This document shows, one piece after another, positions 16,118-23,791 of a DNA stretch of 38,119 nt. The DNA comes from Chloroflexota bacterium. GTDB taxonomy: Bacteria > Chloroflexota > Dormibacteria > Dormibacterales > Dormibacteraceae. Under the pieces are notes generated by a model. That model saw nothing but the letters and a program-made list of their open reading frames with translations, did not search any database and was not told the origin of the DNA. The translations under genes were made by a program, and so were the position numbers. Location: positions 72,267-110,385 of the forward strand of contig VBGP01000009.1 in NCBI GenBank assembly GCA_005880795.1, in the 5' to 3' direction. Each line of letters opens with the position of its first letter. Positions within the stretch are counted from its first letter, which is position 1.

Positions 16118-16420
16118 ATGGCCTCCAAAGTAGCGATAGGCATCGCCCGTGTGGTGCTCCACCTGCCTGAGTCCGGCTCCCTCAAGTCGAAACGCCAGGT
16201 CGTGAGCGGTTTGCTGCGCCGGCTGCGCCAGGAGCTGAAGGTGGCGGCGGCCGAGGTGGGCGAGCTGGACCGCTGGCAGCTGGCCGAGCTGGCGGTCGCC
16301 ACGGTCAGCGGCGACGGGCGGCAGGCCGACAGGGTGCTGGCGGCCGCCCTGTCCTTTATCGAAGCCAACAGCGACGGGGCGCAGATCACGGACGTCTCGA
16401 CGGAGCTGGTTCAGCTTTGA
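16118..16420 (+). CDS. DUF503 (YlxP-like) family protein
   Basis: This 100-residue protein matches DUF503/YlxP: an N-terminal strand IGIARVVLHLP, the SLKSKRQVVSGLLRRLRQEL helix, AAAEVGELDRWQLAELAVATVSGD, and a C-terminal helix RVLAAALSFIEAN. YlxP proteins commonly lie near ribosome-maturation genes such as rbfA, but the function is unsettled. I chose the ATG at 16118, preceded by AAAGAAG, over a GTG nine codons earlier. Its stop overlaps the helicase TTG start by 4 nt (TTGA), so the two are coupled. This suggests an RNA-related role. Confidence 0.85.
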   Translation: MASKVAIGIARVVLHLPESGSLKSKRQVVSGLLRRLRQELKVAAAEVGELDRWQLAELAVATVSGDGRQADRVLAAALSFIEANSDGAQITDVSTELVQL

Positions 16421-18819
16421 AGGCGGTCGAGAGCCTGGTCGAAGAGTTCGAGGAGAGCCTGCCCTTCCAGCTCGATCCTTTCCAGCGCGAGGCGATCGAC
16501 AAGCTGGAGCGCGGGCGGGGCGGCGTGCTGGTGAGCGCCCCCACCTCGAGTGGCAAGACGATCGTGGCCGAGTACGCGATCTTTCGCGCGCTCAAGGACA
16601 AGGCCAAAGTCCTGTACACGACGCCGCTCAAAGCGCTGAGCAACCAGAAGTACCACGACTTCGTGCGCGCCTACGGCGAGGGAGTGGTCGGCCTGGTCAC
16701 CGGTGAGAACACGATCAACGACGGGGCGCCTGTCGTGGTGATGACGACGGAGATCCTCCGCAACCTCATCTACGAGGATCCGGCTCGCCTCGATCTCGTC
16801 CGCTACGTCGTGCTCGACGAGGTTCACTACATCGACGACTTCCCTCGCGGTTCGGTGTGGGAGGAGATCGTCATCCAGGCCCCGCAGACGATCAAGCTCG
16901 TCGGCCTGTCGGCGACAATCGGCAACTACCGGGAGATCGCGGACTGGATGGCGGAGAACCGCGGCGGCATGGAGACCGTGTTCCACGACGTCCGCCCGGT
17001 CGAGCTGAAGATGTGGCTTGCGATCAACAACCGCTTCTCCCCGCTCTTCAAGGAAGACGGCGGCATCGACCAGCGGACCTGGAGCAAGGCGGCCCAGGAG
17101 GAAGAGGCGTCCTATCGGATCGGCGGGTACAAGAGGCTGCCCTCCAACGACCTCTTGCATGTGGTCGAAGAGCTGCGCCGATTCGACATGCTGCCCGCGA
17201 TCTACTTCATCTTTTCGCGGCGGGGCTGCCGCGAGGCGCTGCAGCGCTGCGCGTACCACGAGCTCGACCTGACAACGTCCGCGGAGAAGGAGGCGATCGA
17301 TCGGGTCGCCGCGGAGCGGCTGCAAGGACTGAAGGACCATGACGAAGAGGCGCTGTTTCGGCGCATGGTCGACTCGCGGCTGCTGCGGCGTGGCATGGCA
17401 GAGCATCACGCGGGTCTCCTCCCGTACCACAAGGAGATGGTCGAAGAGCTGTTCCAGCGCGGGCTGATCAAGGTCGTCTTCGCAACGGAGACCCTTTCCC
17501 TGGGTATCAACATGCCGGCGCGCGGCGTGGTCGTCTCCTCGTTCACCAAATTCGACGGCGTCAACTTCTCTGCCCTGACCACCGGTGAGCTGACGCAGCT
17601 CATGGGACGGGCCGGGCGGCGCGGCATCGACGTGATCGGCCACGGCGCGATCCTCAAGGAGGCGGACGTCGAGGTCGGGACGATTTACGAGGTGGCGATG
17701 GGGCCGACGCTGGTCGTCGAGTCGAAGTTCCTCCCCAGCTACAACATGGCGCTGAACCTGCTTCGCGTCTACACGCCCGAGGAGGCGGAGGCGCTGATGC
17801 AGCGGTCCTTCGGCCAGTTTCAGAAACGGCTGGCCGAAGGGGAGACGGGCGAGCGCCTGAAAAACGTGCGGGAGCAGCTGGCCGACGTCACGCGCATGTG
17901 GGACGACCCGCAGGTCTCGATCGAGGATGTGCGCCAGTACTACAAGCTCGAGGACCGCCGCCGTGCGATCCGCATCGAGCTCAGGCGCCTGCGTCGCGAA
18001 GGGGGTGCGCAGCGTGGCGGCCGGCGGGGCCGGCCAGGTCGGGCGATGACCTCGACCGCCCGAATCGCCCACCGCCTCGAGGTCGAGGCCAAAGGCCTGC
18101 TCGAGCGGCAGCGCAAGCTCAAGGTGGTCCGGTCGCCACAGTTCGGTGAGCTACTGCGCAAGTACGGGGAGATCCGCGCTCTTCAGCAAGAGCTGGAGCG
18201 AAGCCAGCGCGAGGTCACGGGCCAGATGGATGAGTACCCGCGCAAGCTGCGCCGCCTGTCGAGGATCCTCGACGAGACCGGGTTCCTGGCCAAGAACAAG
18301 CCGACCGACAAGGGTCTTTTCGCAGCTCGCGTGTACGGCGAGAACACGATCCTCGTCACCGAGGCGGTGTGGCTGGGTTGGTTCGAAGGTCTCACCGCCG
18401 AAGAGCTTTGCGCGGTGGTGATCATGCTCGCCGCCGAGGACCGCGAGCGGCGGGGCGATCGGCAGGCGCACGGCCCGCGGCGCTATCCCACTCCCGCAAT
18501 TGCCCAGACCGCGCGGCTGATCCGATCGCTCTACTTCAGGTTCGCGGACATGGAGCGTGACCTCGACGAACCCAACCTGCGCCAGCCGTCGCACGACTAC
18601 ATCGATTTCGCGTACCGGTGGGCGTCGGGCGATCCCCTCGATCGAATCCCTCTTGCAGCCAACGTCGACATCGGCGACGCGATCAAGGCGATGAAGGCCC
18701 TGTACTCGCTGCTGCGCCAGCTCGAGTTCGCGCTCCGGCAGGCGAAATCACCGCTGCTCGAGACCACGTCCCGCGCGGTCGCACTGATGGAGCGCGACGT
18801 AATCAAAAGGACTTACTGA
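16417..18819 (+). CDS. helY: Ski2-like superfamily II RNA helicase (HelY type)
   Basis: This 800-residue helicase resembles actinobacterial HelY and the eukaryotic Ski2/Mtr4 family, which unwind RNA for decay. Motifs are the Q-like FQREAI (22-27), Walker A APTSSGKT (41-48), TTPLKALSNQK (Ia), DEVH (134-137), GLSAT (163-167), TLSLGINMPAR and QLMGRAGRRG (motif VI). A DSHCT-like C-terminal helical domain begins at about residue 590 (DETGFLAKNKPTDKGLFAARVYGE). A basic linker (RREGGAQRGGRRGRPGRA, about 525-545) may bind RNA. The TTG start is coupled to the DUF503 gene. The substrate RNA is unknown. Confidence 0.9.
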   Translation: MKAVESLVEEFEESLPFQLDPFQREAIDKLERGRGGVLVSAPTSSGKTIVAEYAIFRALKDKAKVLYTTPLKALSNQKYHDFVRAYGEGVVGLVTGENTINDGAPVVVMTTEILRNLIYEDPARLDLVRYVVLDEVHYIDDFPRGSVWEEIVIQAPQTIKLVGLSATIGNYREIADWMAENRGGMETVFHDVRPVELKMWLAINNRFSPLFKEDGGIDQRTWSKAAQEEEASYRIGGYKRLPSNDLLHVVEELRRFDMLPAIYFIFSRRGCREALQRCAYHELDLTTSAEKEAIDRVAAERLQGLKDHDEEALFRRMVDSRLLRRGMAEHHAGLLPYHKEMVEELFQRGLIKVVFATETLSLGINMPARGVVVSSFTKFDGVNFSALTTGELTQLMGRAGRRGIDVIGHGAILKEADVEVGTIYEVAMGPTLVVESKFLPSYNMALNLLRVYTPEEAEALMQRSFGQFQKRLAEGETGERLKNVREQLADVTRMWDDPQVSIEDVRQYYKLEDRRRAIRIELRRLRREGGAQRGGRRGRPGRAMTSTARIAHRLEVEAKGLLERQRKLKVVRSPQFGELLRKYGEIRALQQELERSQREVTGQMDEYPRKLRRLSRILDETGFLAKNKPTDKGLFAARVYGENTILVTEAVWLGWFEGLTAEELCAVVIMLAAEDRERRGDRQAHGPRRYPTPAIAQTARLIRSLYFRFADMERDLDEPNLRQPSHDYIDFAYRWASGDPLDRIPLAANVDIGDAIKAMKALYSLLRQLEFALRQAKSPLLETTSRAVALMERDVIKRTY

Positions 18820-18825
18820 GCCCCG

Positions 18826-18883
18826 GTTAGTCCGGACTAACGGTGAATGTCGCCTCGGAGCACCCCGGATAGTCCGGACTATC
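18826..18883 (+). promoter_or_regulatory. two matched 16-bp palindromic operator-like sites
   Basis: GTTAGTCCGGACTAAC (18826-18841) and GATAGTCCGGACTATC (18868-18883) are both perfect 16-bp palindromes sharing the 12-bp core TAGTCCGGACTA. Their centres are 42 bp apart, four turns of B-DNA, so dimers would bind the same face. They lie between the helicase stop and the SDR start, 17 nt before its ATG. The core is loosely reminiscent of Rrf2-family sites, but the regulator is unknown and none is encoded next door. Confidence 0.65.
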
Positions 18884-18900
18884 GGGCATTATGGGAGGGC

Positions 18901-20055
18901 ATGCCCAGGAAGAGGCGCATCCTCGTCACCGGCGTGGCGCGCTGGTGGGGCGCGCTGGTCGTGCAGCGGCTGGTCGACGATCCAGACGTCGCCGAGGTGA
19001 TCGGCATCGACATCCGCGAGCCGCGCTACGACCTCGGTCGCGCCGACTACCTCAAGCTCGACATCCGCCACTCACTGATCGGCAAGCTGGTGCGCGCGGT
19101 CGGCATCGACACCGTCGTGCACACGCTCACGCGCATCGACTCCTTCGACATGGACCCCGCGCGCGCACACGAGATGAACGTCATCGGTACGCTCAACCTC
19201 CTCGCCGGTTGTGCGGCGGAAGGCAGCCCCGTGCGGCGTTTCATCCTCAAGTCTTCCGGCCACGTCTATGGCTCTCGCTTCGACCTGCCGACGGGGCTGC
19301 GGGAGGACTATCGCCTTGACGTCAACTCGCGTCATCAGTTCGTGCGGGACATCGTCGAGGTCGAGTCGTACGCCAGCGATTTCGCGGTGCGGAACCCCAA
19401 CATCACCATCCTTGCCCTGCGCTTCGGCAACAGCCTCAACCCCGACGAGCCACAACCGCTGGCTCGCTACCTGGACCTGGAGGTGGTGCCGACTGTGATC
19501 GGCTACGACCCACCGATCCAGCTCATCCACCGCGACGACTGCATCGAAGCGATGGTGCTCGCGACCAAGCGAGGACCGGGCGGTGCGTACAACATCGCGC
19601 CGGCCGGGAACGAGCCGCTGTCGACACTCCTGGATGCGGCCGGCAAGCTGCACGCTCCGCTGCTCCCTCCCTTCGGACTCGGCGCCGCCGCGTTCGCGAT
19701 CCGCCAGGCGGGCATCGCTTTCCTGTCGCCGCAGCTGCTCGACCTGCTGCGTTGGGGCCGGACTCTTTCCACTGCCAAGGCAGCCCGCGAGCTGGGTTTC
19801 CGCGCCGCCCGTGACACCCGCGCGGCGTTCGAAGACTTCATCCAGCAGCGACGCGTGCTGCGGTACGAGCCTGACCGGCACGCCTACCAGTACGAGAAGG
19901 AGCTCGAGGATTTCATCCACAGCCGGCAGCTGGCGTCGGCCAACGGCGAGGGGGAGGTCGAGGTCGACGGTTTGGCGGCCGAGGGCTCGGCCGACGCTAA
20001 ATCTCCCCGCCGCCGCCCCCGTCGACGACAAGCACCTCACCGTTCACGTAGCTAG
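18901..20055 (+). CDS. extended SDR, NAD-dependent epimerase/dehydratase-like, atypical
   Basis: This 384-residue Rossmann protein opens with RRILVTGVARWWGALVVQRL. The usual TGGAGFIG loop is TGVARWWG (10-17), a variant found in an actinobacterial-type subfamily. Later motifs are VVHTLTRIDSF, NVIGTLNLLAGC, ILKSSGHVYG and a cofactor-side IQLIHRDDCIEA. The canonical YxxxK is not evident (the region reads RHQFVRDIVEVE), so it may bind rather than reduce. The ATG at 18901 is chosen for its GGGAGGG ribosome site; an ATG at 18847 would place an operator inside the gene. The tail is basic and overlaps the convergent SDR by 59 nt. Confidence 0.8.
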   Translation: MPRKRRILVTGVARWWGALVVQRLVDDPDVAEVIGIDIREPRYDLGRADYLKLDIRHSLIGKLVRAVGIDTVVHTLTRIDSFDMDPARAHEMNVIGTLNLLAGCAAEGSPVRRFILKSSGHVYGSRFDLPTGLREDYRLDVNSRHQFVRDIVEVESYASDFAVRNPNITILALRFGNSLNPDEPQPLARYLDLEVVPTVIGYDPPIQLIHRDDCIEAMVLATKRGPGGAYNIAPAGNEPLSTLLDAAGKLHAPLLPPFGLGAAAFAIRQAGIAFLSPQLLDLLRWGRTLSTAKAARELGFRAARDTRAAFEDFIQQRRVLRYEPDRHAYQYEKELEDFIHSRQLASANGEGEVEVDGLAAEGSADAKSPRRRPRRRQAPHRSRS

Positions 20056-20791
20056 CGGCGTCTGAGGCGAGGAAGAGCACGGCGGCGGCCACCTCCTCGG
20101 GCACCCCGATACGGCCCATCGGGTTCTGGGATAGAACCCGGTCGAGGATCTCCGGGTTGCCCCAGAGCGCCTCAGCAAATCGGGTCTTGATCACGCCCGG
20201 CGCGACCGCGTTGACGCGCACCTTCCCACCCAGCTCGCGGGCCAGCTGGCGGGTGAGCATGATCACGCCCGCCTTGGTCACGTTGTAGATTCCAAGTCCA
20301 ATCCCCGGTCGGAGCCCGCCGATGCTGGCGACGTTGACGATCGAGCCGCCATGTGTCTCCATGGAAGCTCCGTAGACGAGCTTGGTGAGGACGAAGACCC
20401 CTCGCAGGTTGACCTCGAAGGTCTTGTCCCAGGCCGCGAGCTCAGCGCCGACGACCGGGCCGAAGTAGGGGTTGGTGGCCGCGTTGTTGACCAGGATGTC
20501 GATCCTGGAGAACCGCTCGATCACGGCCTGGACAAGGCGCTCCAGATCCTCCGGCTTCCCAGCGTGGGCTGCCAGGGGCGTCGCCCTCTCCCCGTACTTG
20601 GCGTTGATCCGCTCGGCCTCGGCGTCCAGGTCCGCTTGCTTGCGGCTGGACAGCACGACCTGGGCGCCATGCTCGCCGAGGATCTCGGCGATCGCGCTGC
20701 CGATACCCCGGCTGGCTCCCGTGACAAGCGCGACGCGCCCAGAGAGGTCGAAAAGGGAGCCCGCCGGCACGACTGATACGATACCCGCCAC
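19997..20791 (-). CDS. classical short-chain dehydrogenase/reductase (FabG-like)
   Basis: This 264-residue oxidoreductase has TGASRGIG (24-31), NNAATN (102-107), and the catalytic set S156, Y169 and K173 (IYNVTK). The C-terminus follows the usual PEEVAAAVLFLASDAASYVNGEVLVVDGG pattern. It probably reduces or oxidises a ketone/alcohol with NAD(P)H, but the substrate is not predictable. The GTG at 20791 is the longest plausible start; a GTG seven codons in (VPAGSLFDLSGR) is also possible. It is divergent from the gene at 20819, leaving only 27 nt, and converges with the preceding SDR. Confidence 0.88.
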   Translation of the reverse strand: MAGIVSVVPAGSLFDLSGRVALVTGASRGIGSAIAEILGEHGAQVVLSSRKQADLDAEAERINAKYGERATPLAAHAGKPEDLERLVQAVIERFSRIDILVNNAATNPYFGPVVGAELAAWDKTFEVNLRGVFVLTKLVYGASMETHGGSIVNVASIGGLRPGIGLGIYNVTKAGVIMLTRQLARELGGKVRVNAVAPGVIKTRFAEALWGNPEILDRVLSQNPMGRIGVPEEVAAAVLFLASDAASYVNGEVLVVDGGGGGEI

Positions 20792-20818
20792 TTAATTCAC
20801 ATTTCGTCTAGGGGTTAG

Positions 20819-21268
20819 ATGGCGATAACCGGCAAGGCAGCCGAGGACATCCTCGAGCGTATTTTCCAGCCCACCACCAAGCCGAGCGCCCGCGACCAGG
20901 CGGAGGAAACCCTGCGCCATCCCAAGCGCATCGTCTATGTCGCGATGTCGAACAAGAGCTTCTACTGGCGGGCGCACATCCAGAAGTTCGTCCTCGACTC
21001 GGGGTTGGTGCCGGTCAGCCCGTTCATGCTCTTCGACTACTACTTGATGCACACCGTCTCCAAGGAGGTGGTCCGCGAGGCGATGAACAACCTGCTGGCC
21101 CGCAGCGACGAGGTGTGGGTCTTTGGGCGGCTTTCGCTTGGGGTCAAGGTCCAGGTGGGAATCGCCAAACGCATGAGCAAGGCCGTCCGCTACTTCGACA
21201 TCAGCGACCTACCAGTGGCCGTGATGCCAATCAGCGAAGAGACGGCGCAGGAAGAATTAAGAGACTGA
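20819..21268 (+). CDS. nucleoside 2-deoxyribosyltransferase-fold protein (DUF4406/DUF7768-like)
   Basis: This 149-residue protein has a layout typical of the deoxyribosyltransferase-like fold: VYVAMSNKSFYWRAHIQKFV (about 39-58), a GLVPVSPFMLFDYY segment, then LLARSDEVWVFGRLSLGVKVQVGIAKRMSKAVRYFD (about 93-128). In related proteins the segment after S-x-G carries an acidic residue (as in AEIE). Here it reads VKVQVG, so the expected glutamate is absent and catalysis is doubtful. The ATG follows AGGGG at good spacing. It overlaps the convergent metalloprotease gene by 12 nt. The role is unknown; nucleotide binding is the best guess. Confidence 0.6.
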   Translation: MAITGKAAEDILERIFQPTTKPSARDQAEETLRHPKRIVYVAMSNKSFYWRAHIQKFVLDSGLVPVSPFMLFDYYLMHTVSKEVVREAMNNLLARSDEVWVFGRLSLGVKVQVGIAKRMSKAVRYFDISDLPVAVMPISEETAQEELRD

Positions 21269-22372
21269 GCGCGAGCGAGGGGGGCGCGTGCCGGTTGTTC
21301 GCCGGTACCACGCGTCCGGGTTGCCCAACTCACTGAGCGTCGGCATCGAGTCGGGCCCGTCCCAAACCCGGTTGAGCACCGCAAGGCCGTGCTTCTCGAA
21401 CACGGCCTGGCAGAACGCCTCCCCGCGCTGGTACTGCTGCAGCTTCAGATCCAGACCGGTGAGCTTCCAGATCAGCACCTCGAGCGCGCTCTTGCCCGAG
21501 CTGCGCTCGCGGTAGGCCTTCTCGAGCTGGTCGAATCCAGGAAGCAGCTTGCTGCCAAGCCGGTTCATGACCAGATTGCTGTAACCCTCGACAACAGACA
21601 TCGTCCCCTGCACCTGCCGCATGACCTTCCACTGCGCGGGGAGCACGCCGGCGAACGCCGCGAAGCGCGTCACCGCCGGTCCTTTGTTGGTGACGGACTC
21701 GATGAGCCGCTTCATCGACTCCTCCATGTACGGGCGCAGCCAGGGATGCGCCGCGAACTGCCAGGCGTGGGTCATCTCGTGGAGGATCAGCCAGCGGCGC
21801 AGGTCGTCGTCCGGCAGGTTCGCGCGAAGCTGCCACTCCGCGACGTTCGTCTCCACCAGGTAAAGGCCCTCACCGCCGATGGGTTCGGCGCCGAGAAGCT
21901 GCGGGTCGTATTGGCCGAGGACCCGGCGGGCGAGAAAGGCGAGCATGTAGGCGACATAGCGATTGACCCCGGCGCGGCCGACCTCCACGATCAGCGAGTT
22001 CGGCATCCGTCCGGTCTCCAGCACCGGGTCGACGACCCGTCGCAGGATGCCAAGGTTGAGGTCGAGCCAGCCCTCTCGGTCTAGTGCCTGGAACGCCGGC
22101 ATCATGTTTCCCTTCGGCAGCGGGCCGACGAAGTTCAGGAGCGGCTTCTCGAGCTTGCCGGCCAGCAATCGATAGCCATTTGCGGCTGCCGCCAGAGGGG
22201 CCCGATCGAGGGTCGGTTTGTCAAGTCGTGACGCGGCGGTCCGGCGCACCTCTTCCCAGTCCAGGAGGAGGGTGGTACCTCCCCGCGGCCTGACCGCCTC
22301 GGCCACTGCAGCGGTCGCCAATCCGAGCAAAACGCCATACATCGCGGTCCGGCCGTATCGCCTCATCGCCAT
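21257..22372 (-). CDS. DUF2342-family zinc metalloprotease
   Basis: This 371-residue protein has HEMTHAWQF (198-206), a zincin HExxH, followed by VVEGYSNLVMNRLG with E262 as a likely third zinc ligand. This matches the DUF2342 family common in actinobacteria, often annotated as F420-biosynthesis-associated or putative hydrolase. The N-terminus has a hydrophobic stretch (YGVLLGLATAAVAEAV, 12-27) that could be a signal anchor. The C-terminal tail is basic. No F420 genes are nearby, so that association is not supported here. Its start is 11 nt from the divergent membrane-protein gene. Confidence 0.8.
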   Translation of the reverse strand: MAMRRYGRTAMYGVLLGLATAAVAEAVRPRGGTTLLLDWEEVRRTAASRLDKPTLDRAPLAAAANGYRLLAGKLEKPLLNFVGPLPKGNMMPAFQALDREGWLDLNLGILRRVVDPVLETGRMPNSLIVEVGRAGVNRYVAYMLAFLARRVLGQYDPQLLGAEPIGGEGLYLVETNVAEWQLRANLPDDDLRRWLILHEMTHAWQFAAHPWLRPYMEESMKRLIESVTNKGPAVTRFAAFAGVLPAQWKVMRQVQGTMSVVEGYSNLVMNRLGSKLLPGFDQLEKAYRERSSGKSALEVLIWKLTGLDLKLQQYQRGEAFCQAVFEKHGLAVLNRVWDGPDSMPTLSELGNPDAWYRRTTGTRPPRSRSVS

Positions 22373-22383
22373 CCAGCGTACGA

Positions 22384-22998
22384 GTGTCGATGGCTCAAAC
22401 TTGCCCGGAAGTGGTTCCGGCGGATTACCAGCCCTTCTTCACCGCGAGTGTGGCCGCAAGCGCGGCCCTCATCGGGCTGCTCTTCGTTTCGATCTCGATC
22501 GCGCCCGAGCGTGTCTTCGGAGCGAAGGCCGAATCGGGCCGCCAGGCCCAGGCTCTGAGCTCTTTCACCGCGCTGACCAACGTCTTCTTCATCTCATTCG
22601 CGAGCCTGATCCCGAAGATCCCGATTGGACCAGTGGTAGCAGTAGTCGCGATCCCGGCGATTCTGCAAACCCTCGGGGTCCTGTTGCTCCTCCCCCAGTG
22701 GCGAGCGGATCACACCGTGCGGCGCGGCCTTTTCCTCTTCTTGATCAGCTTTGGAATCTACGGTTTCGAAATTTCGGTCGGCATCCAGCTTTGGTTGGGA
22801 TCGTCCAATGGCGGGGCTATGACCGCGCTCCTCGAGCTCCTGCTGGGCGCATATGCGATCGGCCTGGGCCGAGCGTGGGAGCTCCTCGGTGCGCGCCGGC
22901 TTGGATGGACCGGATGGATCGGGCTGATCAGCGACGCCTTCCGTCGCGCGCGGCAGACCAAGCCGGGCCAACAAGAACCGCCGAGCGCGAAGACCTAG
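22384..22998 (+). CDS. polytopic membrane protein, unknown function
   Basis: This 204-residue protein has about five hydrophobic segments, near residues 18-40, 60-76, 82-103, 116-138 and 146-165. The opening DYQPFFTASVAASAALIGLLFVSISI resembles a widespread family of small uncharacterised integral membrane proteins. The C-terminal 35 residues are basic and soluble. Start is GTG at 22384 or ATG two codons later. Its TAG stop sits in a CTAG shared with the convergent zinc-ribbon gene. No enzymatic motif is visible. Confidence 0.7.
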   Translation: MSMAQTCPEVVPADYQPFFTASVAASAALIGLLFVSISIAPERVFGAKAESGRQAQALSSFTALTNVFFISFASLIPKIPIGPVVAVVAIPAILQTLGVLLLLPQWRADHTVRRGLFLFLISFGIYGFEISVGIQLWLGSSNGGAMTALLELLLGAYAIGLGRAWELLGARRLGWTGWIGLISDAFRRARQTKPGQQEPPSAKT

Positions 22999-23189
22999 TA
23001 GATGTAGGGCCAGTGGCGGTTTCGCTTGAAGACGACCTTGCAGCCGTCGCAGCGAAACACGATCTGGACGTGCCGCCGCCCGATCGCCTGCGCGTCGCGG
23101 CCGCAGACGGGACAGGAAGCCGTCTCTTCCATGTACATCGCCGGAATCGGATCGACCTTGATTTCTAAGCGCCGTCTTTTCTTTGACAT
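22995..23189 (-). CDS. zinc-ribbon miniprotein
   Basis: This 64-residue basic protein has CPVC (residues 26-29) and CDGC (47-50), two knuckles about 17 residues apart that would bind one zinc. The start is ATG with AAGAGG just upstream. It lies 39 nt downstream of the HspR-like gene on the same strand, so the two may be cotranscribed. The target (nucleic acid or protein) cannot be told from sequence. Confidence 0.7.
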   Translation of the reverse strand: MSKKRRRLEIKVDPIPAMYMEETASCPVCGRDAQAIGRRHVQIVFRCDGCKVVFKRNRHWPYIY

Positions 23190-23228
23190 TTGCCTCTTTG
23201 TTGCCTTTCCCTTAAACCGGGTGGTTGT

Positions 23229-23594
23229 TCAGACGTCGAGCTGCGACACGTCCAGGTTCTTCAGGTCTTCCGGGGGGTCTACTCCCGCGTTCTGCAGCCG
23301 TTTGAGCAGAGCGAGGATGTAGCGAACGCCAGCGAGATTGACGCGATGCTCTCGGGTCAGGGTCTGGATCGCCTGGAGCTTCATCACGTCTCGGCGCGAG
23401 TAGCGCCTTCGATTGGTAACGGTGCGCTTGGGCTGAATCATGCTCAAGTGCTCGTACATCATCAGGGTGCGGGGATGCACCTCGAGGATCTCGGACGCCA
23501 CGCTGAGCGTGAAGATCGGCTTGTCCAGATCGAGGGAAGAGTTGTGGTTGGTCGCTGCCGAAGCCGCGACTGTATCGCGTGACTTGACCTTCAT
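23229..23594 (-). CDS. hspR: MerR-family transcriptional regulator, HspR-like
   Basis: This 121-residue protein carries a MerR-type winged helix: PIFTLSVASEILEVHPRTLMMYEHLSMIQPKR, then NRRRYSRRDVMKLQAIQTLTREHRVNLAGVRYIL. This closely matches HspR, the repressor of dnaK operons in actinobacteria. The short C-terminal helix after the DNA-binding domain fits HspR rather than a ligand-binding MerR. No dnaK, grpE, dnaJ or clpB gene, nor a HAIR-type inverted repeat, is in the window, so it is orphaned from the usual operon. The neighbouring zinc-ribbon gene follows on the same strand. Confidence 0.75.
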   Translation of the reverse strand: MKVKSRDTVAASAATNHNSSLDLDKPIFTLSVASEILEVHPRTLMMYEHLSMIQPKRTVTNRRRYSRRDVMKLQAIQTLTREHRVNLAGVRYILALLKRLQNAGVDPPEDLKNLDVSQLDV

Positions 23595-23791
23595 TGCTTT
23601 CTGGGGCGGGCGGATTGTGAGCTTTAAGCGATTGTGGGCCTAACTTTGGGTGACAGGAGCGGTTGCAGGTTCGGTGCAATTCTGCGGGGCCCTAATGCGA
23701 CAGGCAAAGTATTTTTGTTAAGGAGTGCGGCTATATCGCCTAACAGAGGCTTGCCAAGCAGCATTTCGTAGCCTCCATATAGTTATCCGCC

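Noticed and set aside
16411-18072. 553-codon minus-strand open frame opposite the helicase
   Set aside because: It mirrors the helicase codons, has no recognisable fold and no ribosome site; shadow frame.
19072-20040. 322-codon minus-strand frame opposite the SDR
   Set aside because: Antisense to a well-supported SDR gene; composition typical of a shadow frame.
23595-23791. Possible manganese (yybP-ykoY) riboswitch or promoter before mntP
   Set aside because: I looked for the conserved riboswitch loops and did not find them. A GTTA/TAAC inverted repeat near 23718-23750 has a bulge and weak pairing, and no convincing -35/-10 pair at normal spacing was seen.
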